Source of the DNA: Streptomyces sp. NBC_00690
GTDB taxonomy: Bacteria > Actinomycetota > Actinomycetes > Streptomycetales > Streptomycetaceae
Direction of reading: 5' to 3'
Assembly: GCF_036226685.1 (NCBI RefSeq)
Contig: NZ_CP109009.1
Location: 3,844,001-3,908,000, forward strand
Length of the DNA stretch: 64,000 bases
In this document: piece after piece, positions 8,654 through 17,699 of the stretch
How positions within the stretch are numbered: position 1 is the first letter of the stretch
How the letters are laid out: each line of letters starts with the position of its first letter
Notes under the pieces: generated by a model
What the model was told of the DNA's origin: nothing
The model's database searches: none
The model's input: the letters and a program-made list of their open reading frames with translations, nothing else
Position numbers and translations under genes: made by a program

Positions 8654-9232
8654 ATGGCAAAGGACACACCAGCGCGCTGGGACCGCAAGATGCAGCAGCG
8701 GCTGGCCCGGGGTGAGGCCGCGGCCCTGGGCGAGCTGTACGACAAGTTCGCTTCGCTGGTGCATATGTTGGCCCACCGCGTGCTCGACGACGAGGACGCG
8801 GCAGATCTGGTGACCCGTGAGGTCTTCGGCTACATCTGGGAGAACCCGGACGCGTACGACCCCAAACAGGGCTCCCTGCGCTCCTGGGTGGCCAAACTCA
8901 CCAACAGTCAGGCCCTGCACCGACTGCGCCAAGCCGAGGCCCGGGCCATAGCGACCGGTGAGAGCTCCGTGGACGAACTCGAACAGAAGGTGCGCAAGGC
9001 CGCCGCCGCAGCCCGCGCCGACTACATCGTCACCTCGATGCCGGCACCCTTGCGCGCCGCACTCGAACTGGCCTACTTCCAACGCCGGGACTACCGCCAG
9101 ACGGCAGCCGACCTCGGGGTGACGGAGGACGAGGCGCGGCGCAGACTGCGGCTCGGCCTCCAGTTGCTCTCCACGGCACACACGCGACCGCTGGAGGGCT
9201 CGTCCCCGCCCGGCTACGGGCGGTCGCTGTGA
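8654..9232 (+). CDS. ECF-type RNA polymerase sigma factor
   Basis: A 192-residue sigma-70 family protein. Region 2 spans about residues 15-85 (LGELYDKFASLVHMLAHRVL, then DAADLVTREVFGYIW). Region 4 spans about 125-175 with a helix-turn-helix (RDYRQTAADLGVTEDEARRR). The ATG is preceded by GGGGG. Its stop overlaps the start of the next gene by 4 bases (GTGA), so the two are translationally coupled. The partner encodes a zinc-finger anti-sigma-like protein, the standard sigma/anti-sigma pair. Confidence 0.92.
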   Translation: MAKDTPARWDRKMQQRLARGEAAALGELYDKFASLVHMLAHRVLDDEDAADLVTREVFGYIWENPDAYDPKQGSLRSWVAKLTNSQALHRLRQAEARAIATGESSVDELEQKVRKAAAAARADYIVTSMPAPLRAALELAYFQRRDYRQTAADLGVTEDEARRRLRLGLQLLSTAHTRPLEGSSPPGYGRSL

Positions 9233-10755
9233 ACGGCCCGATCGACAACGGGCCCGAAGAGCCCGGTCCCCCTGCGGACCGGGATGGGATACGGAACGCT
9301 CCCCGCATCCCGGCACCCCGTCCGGCCGCGGACGATCTCGACCCGCTGCCTCGGCATCCCCATCCGCCGCCCTCGTCCCACGGGCCGCGGCCCCGGCCGG
9401 AGCCGTTCGGGTCGGACGGGGCGATACACAGCCCCGAACAGCACGGTCCACCCGAGCGCGTGGACCGTCCCGAGGCCCGCGAGTTCGCCGAATCCGCAGA
9501 GTCCCCCGATTCCGCGGAGCCCGCCGAACCCGCCGAACCCGCCGAACCCGAGCATCGCCCGGCACACCCGGGACGCCCCGGGGCGCCGGAGCACACCGAC
9601 CGAACCACCGTCCCGCCCGAGGCCGACATGTCCCAAGAATCCGGCAGCGGCGCCGGGACTCCGTCCCACAGCGTCCTGAAGTCCCTCCTCGGCGCCTGGG
9701 CACTGGCCGCCTGTTCCACGGAGGAGACGGCGGCCGTGGAAGTCCACCTCGGCGAGTGCGCCCCGTGCGCCGACGAGGCGCTACGGCTGCGGGACGCCGT
9801 GGGGCTGCTGCATCCAGGCCGTGACCTCGATCTCGATCCACTGCTGCGGTTCCGGGTGCTGGAGAACTGCCTGGGCCGTCGCCCCGCCCGCATTCCCGTA
9901 CCGGAGTGGGCGAGCCCCTACGACTCGGAGACGGCCCGCCTCGACGCCCTGCTGCGTGACTTCGGCGAATCCGAGTGGAAGGCGCCGGTGGAGCTGAAGT
10001 GGTTCAACGGCACGCGGCTCGCCCACCGCACGACGACCGTGAGCGGAGTCATCGGCCACCTTCTGACGGTCGACGGCCTGGTGGCGGGTGCGCTCGGGCT
10101 CGACGATCCGCTCGGCCGGGGCGCTCCCCACTCGCCGACCCGTCGCACCGAGGAGTTCTGGCGGAACGAGGCCCACCAGTCCATGGACGAGGTGCACTCG
10201 CCGTGGCGGGACCAGAGTCATGCACTGGTGCGCACGGTGTCGTTCGCCGGCCGCGGCGTCGCCGAACTCTCTGTGTCCTACGGAGACTTCTCGCTCCCGC
10301 TGCGGGACTCCCTGCTGGATCGCGCCTTCGAGTGTTGGCTGCACGCGGACGACATCGCCGACGCGGTGGACTACCCCTACGATCCGCCGCGCGGGTCCCA
10401 CCTCAACCGGATGATCGATCTGGCCGCGCGACTGTTGCCCGCGACGCTGGCGGCCCGTCGTCGCCAGGGATTGGCCTCGCCGCCGAAGGAGTTGGTCACG
10501 GCGGGTGCGCCGGGTCGTTCGCTGCGGCTGGAGGTGGAAGGCGCCGGTGGCGGCAACTGGTACATCGCGCTCGATTCACCGGCCGCGCTGGGTTCGCCCG
10601 ACCACACGGTGGCGCAAGTGGCCCTGGAGGGCGTGGAGTTCTGCAAGCTGGTCGCCGGCCATGTGTCTCCCCGGGACGCGGCGGCCGGCCAGGACGGTGA
10701 CCGCGAGGCGATCAACGAGGTACTGCTGGCGGCGGCGTCCCTGGGGCGGCTGTAG
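9229..10755 (+). CDS. Zinc-finger anti-sigma-like protein with MDMPI-type domain
   Basis: 508 residues in three parts. Residues 1 to about 140 are disordered, with an acidic Glu-Pro-Ala repeat. Residues about 145-190 form a ZAS-like zinc finger with the HxxxCxxC motif at H173, C177 and C180. Residues about 225-500 resemble the mycothiol-dependent maleylpyruvate isomerase fold, and the metal-binding triad appears kept as H277 (VIGHLL), E368 and H372 (ECWLH). No transmembrane segment is evident, so it is a soluble anti-sigma factor. The GTG start overlaps the sigma stop. The enzyme-like module could bind a thiol or another metabolite that controls sigma release; that is inference. Confidence 0.85.
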   Translation: MNGPIDNGPEEPGPPADRDGIRNAPRIPAPRPAADDLDPLPRHPHPPPSSHGPRPRPEPFGSDGAIHSPEQHGPPERVDRPEAREFAESAESPDSAEPAEPAEPAEPEHRPAHPGRPGAPEHTDRTTVPPEADMSQESGSGAGTPSHSVLKSLLGAWALAACSTEETAAVEVHLGECAPCADEALRLRDAVGLLHPGRDLDLDPLLRFRVLENCLGRRPARIPVPEWASPYDSETARLDALLRDFGESEWKAPVELKWFNGTRLAHRTTTVSGVIGHLLTVDGLVAGALGLDDPLGRGAPHSPTRRTEEFWRNEAHQSMDEVHSPWRDQSHALVRTVSFAGRGVAELSVSYGDFSLPLRDSLLDRAFECWLHADDIADAVDYPYDPPRGSHLNRMIDLAARLLPATLAARRRQGLASPPKELVTAGAPGRSLRLEVEGAGGGNWYIALDSPAALGSPDHTVAQVALEGVEFCKLVAGHVSPRDAAAGQDGDREAINEVLLAAASLGRL

Positions 10756-10860
10756 GCGGGGCCCTACCGGCCGCGAGGGACGGCCGAAGGCCGATGGTCA
10801 TCCGATGGATCGATCGATGGTCGAAGGCCGATGTCAGTGCGGTGCGCCATGCTCTGTTCC

Positions 10861-11307
10861 ATGGACGAAGCAACCTTCTGGCAGCTCATTGAGGTGTGCA
10901 GCCCGCCTGACCCCGATCCCGAGGCCGAGCTCCTCGCGCCCGCGTTGACGGCCCGGCTGCTGGCCGGCCCCGTCGAGGACGTCATCGGCTTCGCGGAACA
11001 GCTGTCCCGGGCGCTGTACCTGCTGGACACCGAGGAGCACTGCGGCGACGAGTTGTCGGGCGACGCCTTCCTCTACGCCCGTGCGGCCGTCGTGGCGGCG
11101 GGCCGGCAGACGTACGAGGACGTCCTGCGCGAGCCCGCCCGGTTCCGACCGTACGCAGAGGAGCTGATCTGGGCCGAGTCCCTGCTGTACGTGCCCGACG
11201 AGGCGTACCGCGAGCTCACGGGCAAGGAGTGGGATCGCGCCACGCGCCACAGCTACGAGTCCTTCTCCAACACCGACGGCTGGCCCACCCGCCAGCAGCA
11301 GCCCTGA
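10861..11307 (+). CDS. DUF4240 domain-containing protein
   Basis: A 148-residue soluble acidic protein beginning MDEATFWQLIE, the usual opening of DUF4240 proteins. Conserved family segments include QLSRALYLLDT and EELIWAESLLYVPDEAY. Upstream in-frame ATGs at 10831 and 10849 would add residues outside the family, so I use 10861. The biochemical role is unknown. It converges on purU with 9 bases between stops. Confidence 0.85.
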   Translation: MDEATFWQLIEVCSPPDPDPEAELLAPALTARLLAGPVEDVIGFAEQLSRALYLLDTEEHCGDELSGDAFLYARAAVVAAGRQTYEDVLREPARFRPYAEELIWAESLLYVPDEAYRELTGKEWDRATRHSYESFSNTDGWPTRQQQP

Positions 11308-11316
11308 AGCCGTTTC

Positions 11317-12168
11317 CTAGGCGAAGACGACCGTACGGCGGCCGTTCAGCAGGATGCGGTGCTCGGCGTGCCACTTCACCGCTCGGGCCAGCGCCTGGCA
11401 CTCCACGTCCCGACCGACGGCCACCAACTGCTCGGGGGTCACCCCGTGTCCCACCCGCTCGACCTCCTGCTCGATGATCGGGCCCTCGTCGAGGTCCGCG
11501 GTCACATAGTGGGCCGTGGCTCCGATCAGCTTCACACCGCGCTCATGGGCCTGGTGATAGGGCTTCGCGCCCTTGAAGCTCGGGAGGAAGGAGTGGTGGA
11601 TGTTGATGATCCGGCCGCTGAGCTGCTTGCAGAGGTCGTCCGAGAGCACCTGCATATAGCGCGCGAGCACCACCAGCTCGACGTTCTCGGTCTCCACCAA
11701 CTCCAGCAGCTGGGCCTCGGCCTCCGCCTTGTTCTCCCTGGTGACCGGGATGTGGTGGAAGGGGATGCCGTACGAACCGACCAACTCGGCGAACTCACGG
11801 TGGTTGGACACCACCGCCGCGATCTCCACCGGTAGGGCGCCGATCCGGGAGCGGAAAAGCAGGTCATTGAGGCAGTGGCCGAACTTGCTGACCATAAGGA
11901 CGATCCGCATCGGCTCGTCGGCGAGGTGGATCTGCCAGTCCATCTGGAAGGAGTCGCCGACGGCGGCGAAGCTGGCGCGCAGCTTCTCCACGGTCACCGG
12001 GGCGTCGGCGGAGAAGTGCACCCGCATGAAGAACAGACCCGTGTCCCGGTCACCGAACTGCTGGCTGTCCTCGATGTTGCAGCCGGTGATGAAGAGATAG
12101 CTCGACACGGCGTGCACAATGCCCTTTTTGTCCGGGCAGGAGAGCGTCAGGACGTACTGGTCGGTCAT
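11317..12168 (-). CDS. purU: Formyltetrahydrofolate deformylase
   Basis: Hydrolyses 10-formyl-THF to formate and THF, balancing one-carbon pools and feeding formate to purine synthesis. The 283-residue protein has an N-terminal ACT domain (about 3-85; TLSCPDKKGIVHAVSSYL, NIEDSQQFGD) and a C-terminal formyltransferase-fold domain. Catalytic residues lie in NIHHSFLPSFKGAKPYHQA and in the Asp of TADLDEGPIIEQ. I start at ATG 12168 (MTDQYV); the GTG at 12186 adds six residues outside the family. Confidence 0.95.
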   Translation of the reverse strand: MTDQYVLTLSCPDKKGIVHAVSSYLFITGCNIEDSQQFGDRDTGLFFMRVHFSADAPVTVEKLRASFAAVGDSFQMDWQIHLADEPMRIVLMVSKFGHCLNDLLFRSRIGALPVEIAAVVSNHREFAELVGSYGIPFHHIPVTRENKAEAEAQLLELVETENVELVVLARYMQVLSDDLCKQLSGRIINIHHSFLPSFKGAKPYHQAHERGVKLIGATAHYVTADLDEGPIIEQEVERVGHGVTPEQLVAVGRDVECQALARAVKWHAEHRILLNGRRTVVFA

Positions 12169-12213
12169 CCTCGTAGAGTGCCACACCTGCGGGCCCGTGC
12201 CGGATTCCGTCCG

Positions 12214-12660
12214 TTACGCGGAACGAGTCATGATCCGCAGCACGTCCAGTGACCGCGGCGGCACATCCGGCTCGTCGCCGTCGTTAGCGGACAACTGCAC
12301 ATGGGCCTCACGACAGGCGAGCACCGCCTCCGGCCAGCCCTGGTGCTCCATGTACGCGGAGACATGGGCATCCGCACCCACCTGATGCATCACCCGCAGC
12401 ACCCGCAACACGGCGGCGTCGACCAGAGCGGCCTCGTTCGCATCACGGAAGATCGTCCCGATGTACTTGTCGGCGGACCAGTTGTCGAGCCAGGTGTCCT
12501 CGACCAGTCGGTAGACGGCATCGGTCACATCGCCGTACCCCTCACGGCCTATCAGCCAGGTCTCCCGGTGGAAGACGGGGTCAGAGAGCATATGCAGCGC
12601 GGAGCGCACGTTCGTGCGCCAGCGCCACCAGGGCATGTCGTTGGGCGGCATACCGCCCAT
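12214..12660 (-). CDS. SCO4402-like conserved hypothetical protein
   Basis: About 148 residues if begun at Met 12660 (MGGMPPNDMPWWRWR). The frame is open upstream to 12774, but that extension is Arg-rich and unlikely to be coding. The protein is rich in Trp and charged residues and has no signal peptide or membrane segment. It matches what I remember as the SCO4402 family of streptomycetes, of unknown function. It lies 45 bases downstream of purU on the same strand and may be co-transcribed with it. The start codon is uncertain. Confidence 0.75.
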   Translation of the reverse strand: MGGMPPNDMPWWRWRTNVRSALHMLSDPVFHRETWLIGREGYGDVTDAVYRLVEDTWLDNWSADKYIGTIFRDANEAALVDAAVLRVLRVMHQVGADAHVSAYMEHQGWPEAVLACREAHVQLSANDGDEPDVPPRSLDVLRIMTRSA

Positions 12661-12850
12661 GGTGGAGGAGCGACGGGCGCGACGGGAAGAGAAGTCGATA
12701 CCTTGCTGCACGCGTTCGATCGTACGGTCCCCACGGCCCGGACGCGCACGGCCCCTCCTCGTCCTCCTCCTCAACGCTTCATCGGGCTGTCATCGACCGT
12801 TGTCCCACGCCCCACCCGGTGTTCCACGGGCGCCGGAAACCTGATCCGCC

Positions 12851-14176
12851 ATGACCCCTTGGCGACCCGCACCCTTCCCGCACCTCCGACGCCTTCGCCG
12901 ACCCGCCGTGGTTCCCCGCCCCCGGCGAGTTCCGGGAGGTCCGGCCGCCGTGCTGAGCGCGGCCTTCGCAGTGCTGACGACCGGGTGCGGAGTCATCCCC
13001 GGCACCGCCGACGACTCCCGCAGGACCGTCACCGTGATGACCTTCGCCCCCGAGGGCACCGATGCCACCAACATGCCGGGCATGCCGGCCATGGCGACGG
13101 CATACGCCCGCTGGGTCAACGCGCGGGGCGGCATCGACGGGCACACCCTGCGGGTCATCACCTGCAACGAGCAGAACACCAGACGAGGGGCGGCCGACTG
13201 TGCCGGACAGGCGGCCGATGAGGGTGCGGTCGCCGTCGTCGGCTCCTACAGCCAGTACGGACGCTCCTTCCTCCTTCCGTTGCAGTCCGCCGGCATCCCC
13301 TTCATCGGCGGATACGGAATCTCGCACGACGAGATGAGCAGCTTCCACTCGTACCCGGTCAACGGCGGTCAGATCTCGCTGATCGCCGGGCACGGCATCC
13401 AACTCGCGGATGCCTGCGGACGCGTCGCGCTGGTGCGGCCCGACTCGCGGGCGGGCGACTCGCTGCCCGCCCTGTTGGACTCGGGGCTCGCACGGTCGGG
13501 CCAGGAGACCGTCGCCGTGCTCGCCCCCGAGGACGCCACGGACTACACGCGGTACGCCCAGCGGGCCCGTACCCATGCGCGGGCCGCCGAAGGGGAGCGC
13601 CCGGGCTGTGTCACCACCGTGCTCGGCGATCGGACCGAGACCTTCTTCGACTCCTTCCGACGGCTGCCAGTCGAGCGGGACGGGGTCAGGGTCTCGTCGG
13701 TCCTCGGCAGCGTCGACCAGTCCCTCATCGACCGCACAGGCGGCCCGTCGGGCATCTTCGAAGGCGCCTTCCTCACCGGCTGGTACCCGCCCGCCGGCGA
13801 CGCGCGCTGGGCGGATCTGCGCCGGGTGATCGACGACCACGCCTTCGACGACGACCGCATCGATCCGGCCGACCCGGGTGTCCAGACCACCTGGATCGCC
13901 TACACCGTACTGGCGGCGGTGATCGAGGCGCTCGACCGGAACGAGATCACCTCGGACGCGATCTCCCTGGCGCTCGATCGCGGTCTCGTGGTGCCCACCG
14001 GCGGGCTCACCCCGCCGCTGCGCTGGCTCTACGAGGACACCATGAACGACCGGAGCTCCTCCCGGGCGGTCAACCGAAGCGTCACCTTCCAAGTGGTACG
14101 GAAGGGGCGACTGGTGGCACAGCGACCCGACTTTGTGGATGTGACCACGACGCTACGGGCGCCCCGACGAACCTGA
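12851..14176 (+). CDS. Lipoprotein substrate-binding protein, Leu/Ile/Val-type (type 1 periplasmic fold)
   Basis: A 441-residue exported lipoprotein. The N-terminus is Arg-rich and long, followed by a short hydrophobic stretch and a lipobox LTTGC near residues 42-46. The mature part has the two-lobe type 1 binding-protein pattern (FAPEGTDATN, AYARWVNARGGIDGHTLRV, VVGSYSQYG, GYGISHDE). Such proteins bind amino acids, amides or other small ligands. No permease or ATPase gene is adjacent, so it is an orphan that may act as a receptor or use a distant transporter. Confidence 0.85.
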   Translation: MTPWRPAPFPHLRRLRRPAVVPRPRRVPGGPAAVLSAAFAVLTTGCGVIPGTADDSRRTVTVMTFAPEGTDATNMPGMPAMATAYARWVNARGGIDGHTLRVITCNEQNTRRGAADCAGQAADEGAVAVVGSYSQYGRSFLLPLQSAGIPFIGGYGISHDEMSSFHSYPVNGGQISLIAGHGIQLADACGRVALVRPDSRAGDSLPALLDSGLARSGQETVAVLAPEDATDYTRYAQRARTHARAAEGERPGCVTTVLGDRTETFFDSFRRLPVERDGVRVSSVLGSVDQSLIDRTGGPSGIFEGAFLTGWYPPAGDARWADLRRVIDDHAFDDDRIDPADPGVQTTWIAYTVLAAVIEALDRNEITSDAISLALDRGLVVPTGGLTPPLRWLYEDTMNDRSSSRAVNRSVTFQVVRKGRLVAQRPDFVDVTTTLRAPRRT

Positions 14177-14210
14177 TGCATCAGCACCCCGAACCTGGTG
14201 GCACCCGGGT

Positions 14211-15800
14211 CTAGAGCTGGTCGCTGCGCCGTTCGGTCAGGTCGTAGCGGGCCGCGATGGGGTTCCACAGCCCGGCGGCCTCCCGCTTGGCCGAAGTCGC
14301 CTCACCACTGGCGCGATTGCCCTGGGACGCCCTCTTGCTGGTGCGCGCCCGGCCGTCCCGACACCACTTCTTGCTCTTGACCTGCTTGGCCCAGACCGCG
14401 TAGTGGTCATCCGCAGCGGCGGACGCCTTCCATGCATCGGTGAGCGACTCGGCCAGTTCCCCGTGCTCGGGCAGCCGGTCGATCTCCAGCTTCTCCAGCC
14501 GCTCCACCAGACCGCGGCGCTGGTCGGCCGCTCCCCGCAGATCCCTGGACGCCTGGTCCAGGTCCTTGCACTCCTTGATGTTCGCGACCGACTGGATCAC
14601 CACGGCACGGCTGTCGTTGCTGTCGTCGAGCAAGCGGTCCAGGGCCCGCGCCTGCTGCTCGACGGGGTCGGCGGCAGCGGCCTTCGGCGAGTTGGCCGCA
14701 CTCGGGGTGGACGGGGCCGCGGCAACGTTGTTCCCCGGGACGGAATCAGCCGGCTGCTCGTCGTCGCCGCCGAACACCACGGCGCTGACACCGAGCCCGA
14801 GCACCGCACAGCCGACGACGACGGCCACACCGACCATCGGCACGGAGGAGCGTCGGCGCGGCCCGGACCCGTCCTGTCGACGGCGGCTCCGGGGCGGGGC
14901 GGGCGGCTGTGGGTGCGAGGCCGCGGCGAATCCGTCCGTCGGAGGCGTCGGGTCCGGCGCGGCACCGGTACGGAAGAGGTTGTCGAACTCCGCGGGCGGC
15001 GGACGGTCGCCGGGGGCGCCGGGGCGGATGCCGTAGGGAGCACTGGTCGGGGCGTCGGGGACGGGCTGCTGCCCGTACGACCCGGTCGACCGCTGGTGAG
15101 ATGGGGGCGCCGGCCGCTCAGGAGGCAGGGCGCCCGGTGTGACCGGAGGCAGATAGGCGGTCGCGTCGGCAGCTCCGGGGACACCGGGACCATCCGATGA
15201 CACGGACACGGGCGGAATCACCTGCGTCGCATCCATCCCACCCGCCGGCCCGGGCGGCACCGGAGGCAGATAGGCGGTCGCATCCGCAGCCCCGGGGACA
15301 CCGGGACCATCCGATGACACGGACACGGGCGGAATCACCTGCGTCGCATCCATCCCACCCGCCGATCCGGGCGGCACCGGAGGCAGATACGCGGTCGCAT
15401 CCGCAGCCCCGGGGAACTGTTGATGGGGCGCATGGCCGTGCGAGGAGTCGTACGGGGGTGCTGCGGGGGCCACCTCGTCCGGCAGTGGCCCGGACGCAGC
15501 GGTGGGGACGCCGACGCCAGGTGATCCGTAGGGGTCCGCGTCAGGCGGGCCGTACCCGGGGTGCTGTGCGTAGGGCTGCGACAACTCGGGCGACGCATAC
15601 GGGCCTTGCGCGGACGGATCGGTCACCGGCTGCTGCGTTCCCCAGGGTTCGCCCCATGGCTGGCCGCCTGCGGGCGCGGTCCGGTCGGCCGGCTCCCCTG
15701 GCACCCAGGGGCCGGAGCCGTCGGCGGGCAGCACGACGCCTTCCCGGGCGGGCCGGGCATCGGGATGCCGCTCATCACCCTGTCCGCTGTGTGTCACCAA
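14211..15800 (-). CDS. Proline-rich single-pass membrane protein with internal repeats
   Basis: 529 residues. Residues 1 to about 310 are a disordered Pro/Gly/Ala-rich region containing 2.4 copies of a 39-residue repeat (DATAYLPPV..., MDATQVIPPVSV). A basic patch (RSRRRQDGSGPRRRSS) precedes one membrane helix, about 322-345 (VGVAVVVGCAVLGLGVSAVVF). The outer domain, about 350-529, is helical and Lys/Arg/Asp-rich with two Cys. The topology implies a cytoplasmic Pro-rich tail and an external domain of unknown function. It converges on the lipoprotein gene with 34 bases between stops. Confidence 0.75.
   Translation of the reverse strand: MVTHSGQGDERHPDARPAREGVVLPADGSGPWVPGEPADRTAPAGGQPWGEPWGTQQPVTDPSAQGPYASPELSQPYAQHPGYGPPDADPYGSPGVGVPTAASGPLPDEVAPAAPPYDSSHGHAPHQQFPGAADATAYLPPVPPGSAGGMDATQVIPPVSVSSDGPGVPGAADATAYLPPVPPGPAGGMDATQVIPPVSVSSDGPGVPGAADATAYLPPVTPGALPPERPAPPSHQRSTGSYGQQPVPDAPTSAPYGIRPGAPGDRPPPAEFDNLFRTGAAPDPTPPTDGFAAASHPQPPAPPRSRRRQDGSGPRRRSSVPMVGVAVVVGCAVLGLGVSAVVFGGDDEQPADSVPGNNVAAAPSTPSAANSPKAAAADPVEQQARALDRLLDDSNDSRAVVIQSVANIKECKDLDQASRDLRGAADQRRGLVERLEKLEIDRLPEHGELAESLTDAWKASAAADDHYAVWAKQVKSKKWCRDGRARTSKRASQGNRASGEATSAKREAAGLWNPIAARYDLTERRSDQL
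15145..15416 (-). repeat. 117-bp in-frame tandem repeat
   Basis: The segment beginning GGAGGCAGATAGGCGGTCGC recurs at 15145, 15262 and 15379, a period of exactly 117 bp (39 codons), about 2.4 copies. The copies differ by only a few bases. It encodes the repeated DATAYLPPV / MDATQVIPPVSVSSDG segment of the Pro-rich membrane protein. Confidence 0.9.
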
Positions 15801-15995
15801 GGACTCCTACGTATCGGCCTACGGAACCGTCGGGTCACGCTACCGGGTGCCCTCCGTCGCCCTGCGCACACATGTGCGGGGGCGGGGCAACGACCCTGGA
15901 CACACGGCCCGAGGGTCGTTGATCTGTGACTGCAGTCACAACTCCCGGGCCGTTGCCGCCCGTCTCCGAGGCCACCACGAGACGGGCTCGCCCTC

Positions 15996-17378
15996 CTACG
16001 CGGCCTGCATCTCGACGCGCGCCCCGAACTCCCGGACCGCGGGCTCGTCCCCGTACGGCTCCAGCCGCAACTGGAAGTCCTCCAGGTACTCCGTGCCCCG
16101 GCTGGAACGCAACTGCCCCAGCAGTTCCACCGCGCGGGTCCCCGTGTGGCACGCCTGCTCGACCTCGCGCTGCTGCACCTGGGCGGTGGCCAACAGGACA
16201 AGCCCGATCGCACGTCGTCGCGCCCGGGACTCCGGATGCCCCTCCAACGATTGCGAGGCGTGGTGGGCGGCGGCTTCCGGCTGCCCCAGATCGCGGTAGC
16301 AGTGGGCGAGTTCATCGGCGAGGTACGCCTGGTCGAAGTGGGCGATCCAGCCGGGGTCGTCCCCGCCCTGCGCCTCCGCCCGCTCCAGCGCGGTCAGCGC
16401 CTTGCCGACCACGGTGTGGCAGGTGTGGGCATCGCCCAGCAGGGCGTGCCCGCGCGCTTCCGCGGCGAAGAACATGGCCTCGGCCCGAGGGGTGATCCGC
16501 CCGCGGGCCCCTTCCTGCGCGGCGCGCGCCAGTTGGGCGATCTCCCGCGGATTGCCCAACTGCGCCGCGAGATGGCTCATCGACGCGGCCAGTACGTATC
16601 CGCCGTATCCACGGTCCCCGGCGGCCTGCGCCAGTCGGAGCGCCTGGATGTAGTAGCGCTGTGCGAGCCCGGGTTGGCCCGTGTCCACCGCCATATAGCC
16701 GGCGAGTTCCGTGAGTCGGGCCACCGCCGCGAACAGGTCACGGCCGATCGCGTCCCGGTACGAGCCCGAAAGCAGGCCGGACACCACGGAGTTGAGATAG
16801 TGCACCACGACCGGACGCACATGTCCGCTGCCGAAGCGATGGTCGAGTTCGGTCAGGGCCCGGGTCATCGCCCGTACCGCCTCGACGTCCGAGGCGCCGA
16901 CGCGCGCTCCCGCCGTGCGCGCCACCTGGCCGTCCGCACCGGTGATCAACCAGTCCCTGCTGGGCTCCACCAACGCCGAAGCGGCGACGGTCGCCCCGGA
17001 CAGAAAGTCGCGGCGGCCCACGTCACTTCGCCACAACTCGCACACCTGCTCGATCGCGCCGAGCACGGTCGGCGAGAACTGGAGGCCGACCCCCGATGCG
17101 AGGTTCTTCCCGTTGGCCATGCCGATCTCGTCGATGGTGACCGTACGGCCCAGTTTTCGGCCGAGGGCCTCGGCGATGACACCGGGCGCACGTCCACGCG
17201 GTTGCTGTCCCCGCAGCCAACGGGCCACCGACGTCTTGTCGTAGCGCAGGTCGAGCCCGCGCTCCGCGCCGACCATGTTGACGCGCCGTGCGAGCCCTGC
17301 GTTGGAACATCCGGCTTCCTGAATGAGCGCCTGCAGCCGTTCGTTCGGCTGTCGGGCGACAAGAGACCTGGCTGCCAT
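15996..17378 (-). CDS. Helix-turn-helix/TPR regulator, NsdA-like
   Basis: 460 residues. An N-terminal DNA-binding-like region (about 8-75; LQALIQEAGCSNAGLARRVN, then TSVARWLRGQQPRGRAPGVI) is followed by helical TPR-like repeats from about 190 to 440. This matches the NsdA/NsdB family of S. coelicolor, negative regulators of differentiation and antibiotic production. The start at ATG 17378 follows a GGGGG ribosome site. The frame stays open upstream to 18407, but that part is antisense to the next gene and non-homologous. It is divergent from the primase-domain gene. Confidence 0.85.
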   Translation of the reverse strand: MAARSLVARQPNERLQALIQEAGCSNAGLARRVNMVGAERGLDLRYDKTSVARWLRGQQPRGRAPGVIAEALGRKLGRTVTIDEIGMANGKNLASGVGLQFSPTVLGAIEQVCELWRSDVGRRDFLSGATVAASALVEPSRDWLITGADGQVARTAGARVGASDVEAVRAMTRALTELDHRFGSGHVRPVVVHYLNSVVSGLLSGSYRDAIGRDLFAAVARLTELAGYMAVDTGQPGLAQRYYIQALRLAQAAGDRGYGGYVLAASMSHLAAQLGNPREIAQLARAAQEGARGRITPRAEAMFFAAEARGHALLGDAHTCHTVVGKALTALERAEAQGGDDPGWIAHFDQAYLADELAHCYRDLGQPEAAAHHASQSLEGHPESRARRRAIGLVLLATAQVQQREVEQACHTGTRAVELLGQLRSSRGTEYLEDFQLRLEPYGDEPAVREFGARVEMQAA

Positions 17379-17699
17379 TGGTAACCCCCTGAGGCCACGA
17401 TCCACGGAGGGATCATTGCCCGGCTGATTTACGGAGAATGCAGACTTCCGCGGCTTGGTCTGTTTTTTCCAGAAGTCCCGGCGGATTTCCGGATCACGCC
17501 GACTATGCTTCTGGCGCGGGCAGAGACGGCGTGTCGCCCCCCTATGTATCAGTGGGTACCCGCCCCCGTGGCCGGTCCGCACGCGCGCCCCCGTCCGTGC
17601 ATCCATGCGCCCCATATGCGGGATCATGACCCCGGGCGGCCCGTAGGACGCCCGTAACCCTAGGTGACAGCGGAAGTTGAGTGGTGCGTGGAAGAGACC

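Noticed and set aside
8447..9841. A 464-codon leftward open frame opposite the ECF sigma and anti-sigma genes
   Set aside because: It is antisense to two well-supported genes, Arg/Gly-rich and without any domain; high G/C keeps antisense frames open.
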